The position numbers and the translations under genes are program-made. Of a stretch of 64,000 bases of DNA, positions 34,441 through 45,762 are shown piece by piece (within the stretch, counting starts at the first letter, position 1; every line of letters starts with the position of its first letter). Below the pieces are notes generated by a model. That model did not search any database, had not been told where the DNA came from, and saw only the letters and a list, made by a program, of their open reading frames with translations. Source of the stretch: Eucommia ulmoides (Eukaryota; Streptophyta; Magnoliopsida; Garryales; Eucommiaceae); contig CM028339.1 of NCBI GenBank assembly GCA_016647705.1, positions 25,149,803 through 25,213,802 on the forward strand, read 5' to 3'.

Positions 34441-34635
34441 TATTAAACCATATTCAATTAATTACAATTAGTTATTTTTGTTAGTTAGTTAGATTTTCAG
34501 TTATTCATTCTTGTAACTAATTTAGTTAGTTGAGATGCTATTCTGATTGTCTATAAATAACACTCCAACCTCTCTTGTAAGTAGAATTTTGAGTTCTCAA
34601 TGAGAAGAGATATTTTTACCTCTTTTGCTTTAATA
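34441..34635 (+). repeat. 3' LTR of the copia element in EIL
   Basis: 195 bp, same ends as the 5' LTR, preceded by the purine tract ending at 34440 and followed by TSD GAGGC. Confidence 0.95.
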
Positions 34636-35039
34636 GAGGCCGGTGCGTTATTGTCGAATTTAACTGTCTCTTTCCACCACTCGTGGAAGCTCTCAGATGA
34701 CCCAGTCACTGGCTTTCCTTTCTCGGGTACAATACCGTAGACAAAACTGTGGGCGTCGCAGACGTCCATGATCTTCACCATGCACTTCAGGATGGCGTCC
34801 TGGGCTCTCGGCATCATCTTCTTCTTGCGTGATTCTTCATATTTCGCCAGGGACAGATCCCTCTCTTCAGATGTACCTGAATTTCCCTCGCCCTGTGCCT
34901 TGAGCTTCCGCAAGCGCATCCGATCCTTCCACATCCGCTTCTTGAGATCATCGTAGCTTATATCTTTGTCTTCTTCCTCGTGCTCATCTTGTGTATCACT
35001 AGGGCTTAAAGGATCAAGGTCTTCATGTAATTCCACCAT
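34636..35039 (-). pseudogene. EIL: EIN3-like (EIL) transcription factor, 5' part of split pseudogene
   Basis: Minus-strand ORF from ATG 35039 to the retrotransposon junction, 134 codons plus 2 bases. An acidic N-terminus (EDLDPLSPSDTQDEHEEEDKD) is followed by the EIL core opening: ISYDDLKKRMWKDRMRLRKL, ESRKKKMMPRAQDAILKCM, VYGIVPEKGKPVTGSS and EWWKETVKFDNNAP. These form the first half of the EIN3 DNA-binding domain. Homologues are single-exon in this part, and the frame continues directly at 26664 once the element and one GAGGC are removed. The portion upstream of the insertion shows no lesion. Beyond the junction the reading frame runs into LTR sequence and stops. Confidence 0.95.
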
Positions 35040-36780
35040 GATGATTGCTTTACTGAAATGTGTTTCTTTAGATGAAAAGTGTGTTAGGTGCGTAAAAAGG
35101 GACTACCATGAGCTATATATAGGGCGCAGGTGAAGAAAGAGAGGCGGTGTGAGGAAGAAAAGTTTAGAATAAAATAGTAAAAGGAGACGGAGACAAAGTG
35201 TCCCTTCATGAGAATGATAGGAACGTTTGGATATATTTGAATCAAGTGTAGAGATAATGAGGTGTGGAAGTAAGAGAAGATGAGGATATTGTTGCAGGTG
35301 TAAAAACAGTGGCAGATGGGATATGATGTGTTGGCGCGGATGATGAAAATTAGGGTATTGAGCTGCGTCATTCTTCACGTGTGCTGTGCATCCATGGAAT
35401 GTATGCATGTGCATGGTCCATGCATGAAGGGCACATGGTTCTGAAATGTTGGTCCTTGTATAAAAAAAGTGAAGGTAAACTACTTCGGTTGACAAGCTCA
35501 GCTGTTCATTCCTCATTTTTCACGTTTCCTCACCATAAATTTTGAGTTAGAATCTTTTATGAGAACAAATAGGTTTTAGTTCGGGGCATAACCATTTTTT
35601 TTTGTAAGGTGTGGTCAGGTTAATTTACGTGCACCTCGACTAATAATTTTTCCAAATAATTTTCAAGATACACTCTTCTACATTAACTTAGCGCATACTC
35701 TTCTACATCAATCTGGTGCATTTAAGATTAAATTCAAAATTTTTATTTCATTTTCTTTAATGAAAAAGATAACCTATTCCTTGTAAATACTAATATATAG
35801 TGATTGAAAAAAAATAAAAAATCTTAAAAAATATTTATATTGATTTTCCCAATAATAAAAGTTGTGTATAACCCAATATGTGCTCTTATTAAAATCAATA
35901 AATCTGACAAATAATTTACATATTTAAATTATAAATTACAAAGTACACCAATAATTTAAAATATAAAATTAAATTTGAAGTTAATTTGGTATTTTTGTGA
36001 CGAATTCAACAATATCTTATATAAATTTTATTTTTCGCAAGGCTAAATACGTTACTTTTTTTTATATGAAATGGTATTTATCGATATTACAAATGATAAG
36101 GATAATTGAATCAATTAATCTACATTAAGAGAGTTAACCATCAACAATATAGAATAATCTTACCATTACTACAATAAACTAAACTCATCTCACTTAGTAA
36201 AGAAATTTCATTTTTTTTTTAAGTAAATTGTAATTTTAAAATTATAGTAAAATATAATCTCGCTTAAAAATTCTTATGTAATAATAAATAATTTTAATCT
36301 TATTTATAATGAATGTGATAGTAGTTAATTTTTATTTTTTCAATTATACTATTTAATTATAGTGAGAAAAAAAAAAGAAAAAAAAAAGAAAGAAAAGAAA
36401 AGTCGTGCCTCTCTCCCTCTTGAATGATATAATTAATTTCTTCACTATCCCTCTCCCTAGCAAAGCCGAAATTCTATTCTGGTCCGATTCGACCTAGCAA
36501 TCTTTCCATCCTGAGGATTCAACTGCGCGCAGTGACCTTGTGAACATACAGGCCATTATGAAGATTAGTCAACCCTATTTTGGTTCAATTTAGATGAAAT
36601 AGAAGATGAAGAATCCAATCGCGCAGTGACCTTGCGAATACCAATGTACAGGTTTATCTGGTGAATTATCTAAAACTACTGGAATGCTCTATCGCTTTGA
36701 TCAATGATGTTGCTAGATTTCATCAGCTACTCCAACTCTTTAAATCCTGAATAATACCTATAATACTTTGGCCAACTTTG
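35040..36780. other. Upstream region of the EIL pseudogene, otherwise AT-rich
   Basis: The first ~550 bp should contain the former EIL promoter and leader (minus strand). From 35600 on the DNA is very AT-rich, with a purine run at 36366-36403 and no ORF, repeat or RNA gene that I can support. The word GCGCAGTGACCTTG occurs twice (about 36526 and 36622), the second copy with one substitution. Confidence 0.5.
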
Positions 36781-38006
36781 GCCACGTTTGGTACATGAGA
36801 TTCATCTTGGGATTGGAATGAAGTTGGGAATGATCATTCCATTCATACGTTTGGTTGGTGGGATTGATTTTCATTTTCATTCCCAAGTAATGACTAATCC
36901 CACAACTCATGGGATTAGTTAATCCCAAATGAAATGAGGTATTAGATAATCCTGTGATTGCTTAATCCCAAATGCAATGACGTATTAGATAAGAAGAAAG
37001 GCCTATACTTTTGTTTTCATATTTTTCACAACAGAAAATAAAATTCTTATGTTGGTGTTGCTTTCATGTTTCTGTTCCCAGAAAACATGGAACGGAAATA
37101 GAAATATGGGAATGAAATTTGGGAACAAAAATAGAAATATGGGAACAAAATAAAAATAGAAATATGGAAACAAAAACAAAAACAGAAATCTGGGAACAAA
37201 AATAGAAATCTTGGGAACAAAACAGAAACAAAAATATGGGAACAAAAACAAAAATCTGGGAACAAAAATAAAAATAGAAATCTAGGAACATATTTCTGTT
37301 TTGGTTCCCATATTTCTTATTTTGTTCCCAGATTTCTATTTGTGTTCCCAAATTTCTATTTTTATTTCAAGAAAACCTAGAACATAGATATAAAACTCAG
37401 AACAAACAACTTTTTCCCCATATATTTATTTGTATTCCCAATTTTCTGAGAACAGAAACACTAAACAAGTGAGGCATAAATAGGGTTTGGTGTTTTTATC
37501 TTAAGTTTGTTAACAAAATGATTGGAACAAAATCAGTAAAATAAGAAAAAAATTGTTCTGTTTTGTTCTTAGATTTTTACAACAAAATCCTAGAATCAGA
37601 ATATAAGTAAATCATTTTTTTTTGTTTCAATTATAAGTTATTTTGGGAACAGAAAAAGGGGAAACAGAAACACGAAAGTACTTCCAAACCCTTTAGTTTG
37701 TCGGGTTAAAGGGTAACCTAGGTTACATTTGTTTAGTGCCTCTGAATAATTCTGTTCTGTTCCCAAAATTTTGTTCTAATTTTTTTGAATATTTAAGAAA
37801 ATTGTTTCATTTTTATTTATCGATCATTCCAATACCATGTTTAATGTATTTTGTAACCAAACGTAGGAATGGTAATGACCATTCCAATATCATGTTTAAT
37901 CCTGTTTGTCACCAAACATAGGAATGGTAATGGCTATTCCATTCCAATACCACATTCATTCAAATATCACACTCATTCCATTCCATTCCAGCGTACCAAA
38001 CGTAGC
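36781..38006. mobile_element. Nested MITE-like elements
   Basis: The outer element has inverted ends GCCACGTTTGGTAC (36781-36794) and GTACCAAACGTAGC (37993-38006), one mismatch, with inward ATTCCATTCCA/GGAATGGAATG-type words. Inside are two more: 37048-37479, with ends TATGTTGGTGTTGCTTTCATG and the complement of TATGCCTCACTTGTTTAGTG; and 37482-37692, with ends AGGGTTTGG/CCAAACCCT. The 37085-37290 part is an imperfect ~20-bp tandem of GGGAACAAAAATAGAAAT words. No transposase. I could not settle TSDs. Confidence 0.6.
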
Positions 38007-38510
38007 GTTAGAATTAGTACTTGGGATACTGGTGTGGTATCGGCCAAATACCCTCTGGCGTTAGAATAAGTTAATCAGGTTTATTAGAGATATATCATAA
38101 TAGAATTGAGTGTTAATGTAACCTATAAATAACTGTATTTATAGAGTGAGAAATAACTAATTTCTCACGATTTGGGGAAAAAATAACTTTGCTATTTGGG
38201 AAGAATAATATTTCATGGATTTAGGAAAAATACTATCTCGTGGACTTGAAAAATTAATTCAAATTGAACCTGGTTGATCGGTTATTTTGAACTGTAGTTT
38301 ATTGGTTTGAATTACCTGTCTTCTCTAATTGTTCCTGGTTGGAGGTTCCTCGAATAAAAAAGTATATGATAGAGAGAGAGCATTTGGTCGAATTTTACCT
38401 TTAGGCACTCGGGTTCTAGGCTTCAACCTTTACTTTTAGCTTCAATCTGCGAATTAACCTGACCACTTTTTGTAGGATTGGCCTGTGGAATAGACAAACC
38501 TGATCTGTTA

Positions 38511-38690
38511 GAGGCTAGTTTGTGAATTGAGCTGACCTTCTTTTATTGTAAGGTTAATTCGTGAACTAAGCTAACCTTCCTTTATTGTGAGGTCAATTTG
38601 TGAACCAAGTTGGGCTGTGTTGTAAGGTTGGTTTGTGAACCGAGCTGGGCTTTTTTCTGAGGTTAGTTTGTGAACCTTATTGACCTTCCT
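38511..38690. repeat. Short tandem array (35-39 bp units) with GGTT...AACC dyads
   Basis: About five imperfect units beginning AGGTTNGTTTGTGAAC, at about 38511, 38551, 38590, 38625 and 38660. Several units contain inverted halves, such as AAGGTTA...TAACCTT. It lies in the LTR-derived block. Confidence 0.75.
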
Positions 38691-38949
38691 CAAATTTCGA
38701 ATTCTCAGCCGAATAGAGCTTCGAGGTGCTTGGATTCTTAGTTGAACCTGGCCTATATTTGTTTGAATTTATATTGTCATTGGCTGACCCACTAATAGGC
38801 TGACCTGTTAGTGGGTTGACTTGCCCCCTTTGTCTTTCCTTTGACTAGGATCAACTTGTGGTTATCCTGACCTAGATTAACAAGTTTAGACATTCGAAAT
38901 GTGTGAATTGGTGGTTACCTGAGGCTCTTTAGTTCTTAGTTGAACTTGA

Positions 38950-39335
38950 ACTCTGCCTATTCCTTAGCTTCATTGCTGATGTCAGAGTCTTATAGAGGTA
39001 GGTTCATAGTTGAGTTTTACCCTGTGCTCATTCCTTAACTTTGTTGTTGCCGTCTGAGTCTTATGGAAGTAGTTTCATTGGTGAACCTTACCTCGTGCTC
39101 ATTCCTTAGTTTCGTTGTTGTCGTTTGAGTCTTATGGAGGTTAGTTCATCGATGAACCTTACCCCGTGCGCATTCCTCTGCTTTATTGTTGATGTATGAG
39201 TCTTATGGAGGTAGGTTTATCACTAAACCTTACCTTTTGCTCATTCCTTAGCTTTATTATTGTGTCTAAGTCTTATGGAGGTAGGATCATCGTTAAACCT
39301 TACTCCTTGCTCATTTCTTAGATTTGTGCTTAGGC
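38950..39335. repeat. 71-bp tandem array with TTCATCGATGAA-type palindromes
   Basis: Five units with GAGTCTTATGGAGGTAG at about 38984, 39055, 39126, 39198 and 39268, spacing 70-72 bp. After this word each unit carries a dyad, for example GGTTCATCGATGAACC, GTTTCATTGGTGAACC or AGGTTTATCACTAAACCT. The sequence drifts between units but the dyad stays. Confidence 0.85.
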
Positions 39336-39339
39336 ATTT

Positions 39340-40500
39340 GAGTTCATTATTGAACTTAACATTTTTTGTTGATTCATGTTCAATTTCATTTCTCCATAAT
39401 ATGATTTTAGTTTTGCACCAACATATTTTATTAGTAACCTTCAATGATAAAGTTTATGAACAAAATTAAAGACCAATTCTTAGTTGATTCCTTTGTAGAT
39501 TCCCGTCGGGAATGCGAAACTCTTTTCCCATTTATATATCTTTTTGGTTATAACTTTATTCATGGGATTTAACTGGAACATGTATCTCTTTAACCTACTT
39601 TATAAGAGCTATAGTTTTTGTATGCCATGTAATAATCATTATCGAACAACTAGTTTCATTCTTCAAGATGCAATAAAAATTCATATTTTTAAATTCGTCA
39701 GTTATTCGAATTTTTTAGCCGAACTTCATAAAATTACTTAGGGTCATATTATCCACCCCTTTAGGAAGTTTGGCAGTATCTTTAAGAGTTACTAGACATT
39801 ATGAGAAGTTAAAACAATTCTAATCATGAGTACCTTTTTTTTTCCATTTTGACTTTTGAATGTCATATCTCCGAAGCAAACAAATATTTCAACTCAAACT
39901 TTTGGACAATTTTTATTCAAATCAGACAATTTTTAATTCCTCTCGTAGAGAATAAATGACATTCCAATAAAAATTAACTTGATGTTTCATAGATAAGATG
40001 ATAGACAAACTAGGTAATGCACTTTTGAAGATAATACAGATTTCATATTTTACAGAATATTCAGGTCATGAGCCGAATTAGGTTTTCAACCCCCAAATTA
40101 TCTTTTTGTAAAAAGAGAAAGGCTTTTAAATCAAATATATTCGATTATCATTCATGTAAATCCATATTTCAAAATAAGTTATAATAGTGTAATTGGTCAA
40201 ATCATTTCCTGAGGCAATATGTGTTTTATGATCTGAAGAATTTTTCTTAGATTTTTAACGTCTAAATTCATTGTCCACCCAATTAATAATAATAAGGGTG
40301 AATTGTATATTTTTTCAAATAATATAGTTATGCTAAGTGATGTTTTATTATTCGTCACATATCAAGTATCTTCTAATCTTTATGAAGGATAGACATGAAA
40401 GTTAGACTTGAATCGATCTTGATACTGCCAAAATTCTCCAACACGTGTAAACAACTTCCCATATGCCAAAAACCTCCACAGCGTACAACCTGAACCTACA
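39340..40500. other. Non-coding retroelement-derived DNA
   Basis: No gene supported. Phrases such as TGACTTTTGAATGTCATATCTCCGAAG are of a kind often found in plant gypsy LTRs (from memory). ORFs at 39241-39741 have no recognisable motif. Confidence 0.4.
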
Positions 40501-41230
40501 AAGCCAGTTAGCTCCAAGGAATACCGGTGTGGTGTCGGCTAAAGAACCTATGGCGTAAGAATAAATTAGTTTATTTATGGTGAAAAATCTTTCAGTATGT
40601 GAAAAATAATACCTTGACCACCTGATACCCGTCTTCATATATAGACCATTCATTTTGCATAGCCCGTTTATGCCACCACTCCCTCCACGATCCCTTCTTT
40701 AACCTCATGGGAACCGTCCATGATCCCACTATGAATCATAAAACAGTTACGTCTCTCTACATATATGAGATCGTGTGGGTTCTCAAAAAATTGCTTAATA
40801 ACCTTCCACTGTTAATCTTATCTGCTTGCGATTAGACCCCATTAGGAGGCCTTCTTTTATTCATGTCTTCCCAAACATGGTTGGGCTTCTTATGAACTAT
40901 TCTATTTGGTCATGTGTTGGGCTCCCTTAGTGAACCAATCCTACACAATTTGGGCCACCGACATAATCGGCCTAGGGGTAATGTCCAAGTCATTTCTTGT
41001 GGGTCGGATTTTACTACTCGATCCAACCCATCGTTACCCTACTAGCTTCTAAATATCGTGGGCGATAATTTTTCTCACATCATTTGCCTTCTTAACTTTC
41101 GTAGCGATTTGAAGGGTTGAGACAAAAGATTATCCTGTTAGCGTAAGTTATTTGTCATACCATTCAACTGTTTGATTGTCTTGTCATTCTATTCGTTTTC
41201 ATCTTTCCTTGATTGTTCTGCTCTCAGAAT

Positions 41231-43610
41231 GGATTCCAACCCTTTGCTTAGTCTGACTGAGGCTAGTTCTTCGTTGGCCCCTCCCCCCCTCCCGCGGAGG
41301 TAGCGATGAGCCAGGCTCGTCTATCCATCGATTCCCCAATGAACTAGGAAAATCATAGTGGGAGCGACTTTAAGGAGGAATGACTTGAGTACTTTTGGGA
41401 CACATTTAATATACATTCCTCAGTAGAAATTAGGGTTCCTTCGAAATATGAACGTCCCTATTCCTACAAAGAGGATGAGATATGCCTCTTTGTACGGATG
41501 TTCAAATACGGTGTTAGAATCCCATTCACTCCATTCCATCGTAATCTATTCCGTTAATTAGAAATCACCCTATCCCAATTAGTTCCTAACGGGTTTCGCC
41601 AGATCATGGGTGCTCTTGCACTCTCTCGGTTGAATGAAGTTTCTTTAACAATAGAAATAGTAAGGAATGCGTGCTCCTTTAATTACACCAAGACATCAAG
41701 ATGTACTACTATTCCCCATCAAACAGTACTATTTCCTCACTGAACTACTTTCAGATATAAAGGGATGGAAGATGAGTTATCAATTCTTTAAGGGAAAATA
41801 GGAATTCTCTTTCGAGGAGATGGAGCAACCCCCTGTGGTATTGTGGCATTTCAATTTTCTGATTAATTTCTTTTCCTATTTTTCTAGTATATGACCTTAA
41901 TTTATTAATCTTGCTTCTATGGTATCCTCACATCTTTACAAATTACGTTACACAAGTAAAAGTGCTTACCAAAGATTTCGTATGACAACAAATGTTATTG
42001 ACAAATTTAGGAAACTCTTAACGGCAGACGAATGATCTGGCCAAGAGATCTCTTACCAACCCTTTGTGCCTCCGCAGATCGATGAGTCTCAAGTTAGCCA
42101 CTTGTAGAGTTTGGCTTTGGGAAAAGGGAAAAGAGAACCCAAGTGAGTTGTACAATCATCCCAGCCCACTTTTGCTCCTTAGCCAGCACCTCAGCCGGTT
42201 GTGGCTCCTCTAAGAACTTCTCAGCCACCATCACATTATTCCATCCTTTCAGTACTATCAGACTTTGATGACTTACAACCACTAAGTAGGATGTGACGCA
42301 GAGTGGTGTCTGTTCCTGTCCCTAGTGCTAATATCCCAGTTCCCACTGAAATTCGTGGACTGGAGTTAGTCACTCGAGCAATTAGGACTCCCCTCATTCG
42401 AATTTCTAAGGCTACAATAGTCAACGTTCGGTCTCCTCCCGTCTCATCAGCATCTAGCCAAGGTACATCTGCATCTCAAAGCTTGCGAGGGATTTCTCGA
42501 GAGCAGATATGTCTCTTATTGAAAGAGACTGGACTCTCAATTTCAAACCACCAAGAAATCTTCAACAAGATTGAGAATCGTAGTCGAGTAGAGATCTTTC
42601 GAACTCTCATTTCTGCACTCCTTTAGGTGACCTTTGTTATTTCATTTACTTTGCTTGTTTGTTTTTGAAATTGTACGTGTTCTTATGTGTCATTCGCTGT
42701 GCTATTCTCTGAATTGAAATGTTTCCATTTTTCAGAGCATCAATCTGTCTTTTATTTTAGCTAGTAGCTCAAACGACAAGGATGAACTGAACACCTAGCT
42801 TATGCACCAGCTGACAGAATCCAGTCGGCTAGAAGAGGATTTTTTAGCTTTGCAGGAGAAAAATGTTTTCCTTAAAATTGAATTAGTACTGGAGAGGTCA
42901 TCTAAAGAAAAACTAGTGACCAATCTACGAGCCGTTCGTGCTCAATGTGAAGTTTTTCCAAAACAAAAATCAAGTCCTAATCAATGAAAATAACAGGCGT
43001 CTTACTGAGAGCACCAGGCTTTTAATAAAAAACTATTCATTAATAGAGAAGCTCAACAAACAACAATCCAAGCTTGATCTGCTGAAGGTAGAGCTAGAGG
43101 CAGAAATTGATGCCCTCTAACACCTGGGACAAGAAAATAAGCAGATATTGATTGAGTTGAACTCTAAGAAACTGAAGAGTTCATCTTTAGAGGCAAAGTC
43201 AGCTGACCAGGCTAATTTAATTGAAGAGTTGTCCATGGCATTGGAGCATAATAAGAAAGAACACGATGACAAAATCAAGCAACTTTGGGAGCAATTTGAA
43301 GACCTCAAAGAGAGCTAGGCACAGGTTCAGCAAGAGTATCCTAAGCTTGACCTTACCTTCTTGGACAGATTATTGGAGCACAGAGATGAAGAGGATCCAT
43401 GTTCCACTTCTGCAGAGTTACCTAGTGCAGAGCCTTCAGATAAGCCATAATCTAACCAAGCCCCCAATCAACCAACCGCAAAGCAAATCTCAGATTGGCT
43501 TTCATCTGACGAAGCTCGGATCATACTCGACCAATTAGCTTCAGTTTCTACTGAACTCCATTTCTCACCTCAGCCAAATGCCGCAAATCAGCCAAGGACA
43601 TCTTGATTAG
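41231..43610 (+). pseudogene. Putative gypsy-type transposon ORF (Transposase_28-like) with coiled-coil tail
   Basis: Plus-strand degenerate coding region. From ATG 41231 the reading starts MDSNPLLSLTEASSSLAPP. At 41480-41620 there is CLFVRMFKYGVRIPFTPFHR and LVPNGFRQIMGALALSRL, which resembles the PF04195 (putative gypsy-type transposon) block. Stops and frameshifts follow. 42303-42626 is Ser/Pro-rich and then predicted helical. 42802-43120 and 43140-43420 are long Glu/Lys/Leu-rich stretches (LALQEKNVFLKIELVLERSS) typical of coiled coil. It is antisense to the neighbouring gypsy pol and lies between pol and the presumed 3' LTR. Extra antisense ORFs at that position are known in Tat-type Ty3/gypsy elements. 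Function unknown; this copy is broken. Confidence 0.65.
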
Positions 43611-43968
43611 TTTACTGTCTTTTCAATTTCTAATCTTTGTAAGCTTTGTAATTATAACCTGCTTTAAGTAGACGCCGCCCAATTTGATCTTGGAAATCGT
43701 TGTTTTTATCTTGATATTCACTTCTGTAATTTCATTTCATTTGTCACAAATGAGTGTAAATATTTCAACGATTTGGTTTTACCTTTTTTGTCATTTTGTG
43801 AACACTGGTTTGGCTATTTAAGGCCAAACCTCATTGAGATTTCATCACAGTTTTCCTTCTATTTCATTATTTTTTCCTTCTATTTCTTTCTGTCTTATAT
43901 AAGTTATAGCGTCGTCATTATCAGTCTTTAATGCCTTTGATGTCATTCAGGTAGAAAGAAAAAAAAAA

Positions 43969-44270
43969 ATGAATCTTGGGTATTTCTTCAAAGAGCTAAG
44001 ACTCTCGACGAAGAGCACCCTCGCCTTTGTGCTATCGAAGATGCCTATACACTCTTCGCTTCCCTAGACGCTACCACTTCTGTGCGGTACCCCAACTCCA
44101 AGAGCTCCAGGACTATCTAAAGATAATTGAGAAGGAGAAAAATGAGAAGTAGGACCAAGTCCATCTCCATAAGACCTACAGTGAACTGTTGAAGAAGAGA
44201 AGGGACAATCTCTCAGAGAACAACGTTGAGAAAAAAGAGAAGAGTTTGAGTGTTGAACCAGTATGAAGAA
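43969..44270 (+). pseudogene. Second antisense retroelement ORF, coiled-coil, degenerate
   Basis: After a promoter-like stretch (CTATTTAAGGCC near 43818) and an ATG at 43969, one frame reads FLQRAKTLDEEHPRLCAIED and AYTLFASLDA. A frameshift near 44085 leads to PQLQELQDYLKIIEKEKNEK, a stop, then HLHKTYSELLKKRRDNLSE. This looks like one helical, charged protein. It shares strand and setting with the ORF at 41231-43610. I do not know a function. Confidence 0.5.
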
Positions 44271-44495
44271 CATAACTTCTACCACTCGAACTCAAACTCC
44301 AAGGACTTAGGTCTTGTGCCTTCTCTTAGGTCGGAGTAACTCTAGCCCTTTCAGTCCTGGTTAAATAAAGAAGAAGTTTTTAGACTTCTTAATTTTCTTT
44401 TTATCGGAATGGTTTTTCTGTTCTCTTGTTTTTTTTTTTTTTTTTGGTTAAAAAAGCCTAAAGAGCATTTTTTTTTAACATTACGAGCTTATTAG

Positions 44496-45757
44496 TGTTG
44501 TGATATTTAAATGCGCTTTGAATTACTTGCAAGTGGACGAGGTCATGTTTTAATAAAGTGGATTCGAAGATCGAGTGTCGTCCACTAGGATTTATCGTTA
44601 GAACTAGTTAAGTAACACAATTTTATCTAGATGATTAGAGATTTGATATGGGTTCACTATTTGAAAACTAATTAAACCTAAATATTTGGGATTAATTTTA
44701 TGAGAATGGATTATCTAGGGATTAACTTTATTCACTTATACGTGTTTGATTTAGTTTAGTTTACATTAACGGTTATCAATCTACCTGACAATCTAGGTGT
44801 CTAAAACTCACTCACTACCTCTCCCAAGTGTAAAGTGAGTGAATATGCAACCGTGTCAATGCTGATATCCCTATCTAGCGTCTAAACAATTACACGAGTC
44901 TTGCCCCAACCTCACAGATTGCATACGTTCTAATAATCTCCAAAAATATTAGAACGTTGTGTTGTGTTTTAACCCTAATCCGAATCTGGGGTTACCTCTC
45001 CCGAATGTCAAACCTCGTATTCTCCAACCAACCAAAATATCATACAAAGCATACTATGGAAGTAATAAAACGGTAAACACAATCGAATAGGGATGAACAA
45101 CCATTAACGAAACAAAGATTTACTCAAACATGTATATTCATGAACTACATCAATCCCTAGATAATAAACGCTTAGCTAGTCATGGCCATAACCGAATATT
45201 GAATAACACATGAGATAAACATCATCAAACAAACAACAAACATTTAGAATCAAAGAGAGAAACAAGAAAGAAAAGCAAATATGTATGCAAAATTCGCTCT
45301 AAGATCGTTTACTCTTCTCCAATGATGTGTTCCTCTTTCTTGGTCTGATCTAGGGCTTTCTAAAAACATTTTTGGCAAAGGTAGGGTGAAGGGATATAAG
45401 TAGAGATCCAAAATATCCTAAACATATCAAGAAAATGCGTTACCAACTATGCCTGGTAGCTACAGGGAGTTGCAAGCAGAACAACCACTGGCTATTGCTC
45501 TCTGCAGCGAGCAAGGGCCAGTGGCCCTTGGCTACTGGCGCTGCAACGAGTATCAACTCATTGCAGCGAGAAGGTTGCATTTTTGCCTCTTTTGCTCTAT
45601 TTTCAACTGTTTCTTCACCGACATCCTACCAATAGCTCGATTTTCAACCGTGTTTGTCCATAACACCTGATTTACATAAAAATGAATTATAACACTACTA
45701 GAACACCGAAAACTACCAAATTCGGCTTGAAAATATATAGATAAAATCAATCTATCA
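44496..45757 (-). mobile_element. 1.26-kb solo LTR (family B)
   Basis: On the minus strand it starts TGATAGATTGATTTTATC (45757) and ends ATATCACAACA (44496). Perfect TSD ATTAG at 44491-44495 and 45758-45762. It aligns in reverse complement with 59657-60902 over the whole length: the block TTTGGTAGTTTTCG near the start, the GGTTACCTCTCCCGAA / AGAGGTAACCCT block in the middle, and GTGGA...TTGACC near the end share the same order. No internal region, so it is a solo LTR. It sits in the 3' part of the larger gypsy element. Confidence 0.92.
45465..45571. repeat. Palindrome array, CTCGCTGCAGCGAG type, in LTR B copy 1
   Basis: Four imperfect copies: 45465-45479 (weak), 45498-45511 CTCTCTGCAGCGAG, 45537-45550 GGCGCTGCAACGAG, 45557-45570 CTCATTGCAGCGAG. 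A further dyad, GGGCCAGTGGCCC, lies at 45515-45527. The array is 187-292 bases from the LTR start. Confidence 0.75.
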
Positions 45758-45762
45758 ATTAG

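Larger units (their letters stand above)
26670..34635 (+). mobile_element. Ty1/copia retrotransposon inserted in the EIL gene
   Basis: 7,966 bp including a nested 2.7-kb solo LTR, so the copia element itself is about 5.3 kb. LTRs of 193 bp (26670-26862) and 195 bp (34441-34635) differ at roughly ten positions. The LTR ends are TATTAAA...TTTAATA rather than TG...CA. The primer-binding site TGGTATCAGA (26863-26872) matches the plant initiator tRNA-Met type, and the polypurine tract TTGAAGGGGAG ends at 34440. Perfect 5-bp TSD GAGGC. It lies antisense to EIL. Confidence 0.97.
38011..41080 (-). other. Gypsy LTR-derived DNA with two leader-like copies (boundaries unresolved)
   Basis: A block reading (plus) ATACYGGTGTGGTRTCGGC then ..TGGCGT..AGAATAA occurs at 38024-38068 and at 40521-40563. 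Each has a minus-strand TATA-like box at its right (CTATAAATAC near 38125-38146; CTATATATGA near 40637-40646). This suggests two minus-oriented LTR promoter/R regions. The right boundary may be TGTGAGAAAAATT (minus strand) at about 41079, next to a purine-rich tract. I think this is the 3' LTR region of the minus-strand gypsy element whose pol lies at 47.2-54.1 kb, perhaps duplicated. The ends are not resolved. Confidence 0.4.

Noticed and set aside
37003-37351. Phe/Tyr/Ser-rich minus-strand ORFs
   Set aside because: They arise from the imperfect ~20-bp GGGAACAAAAATAG repeat inside a MITE.
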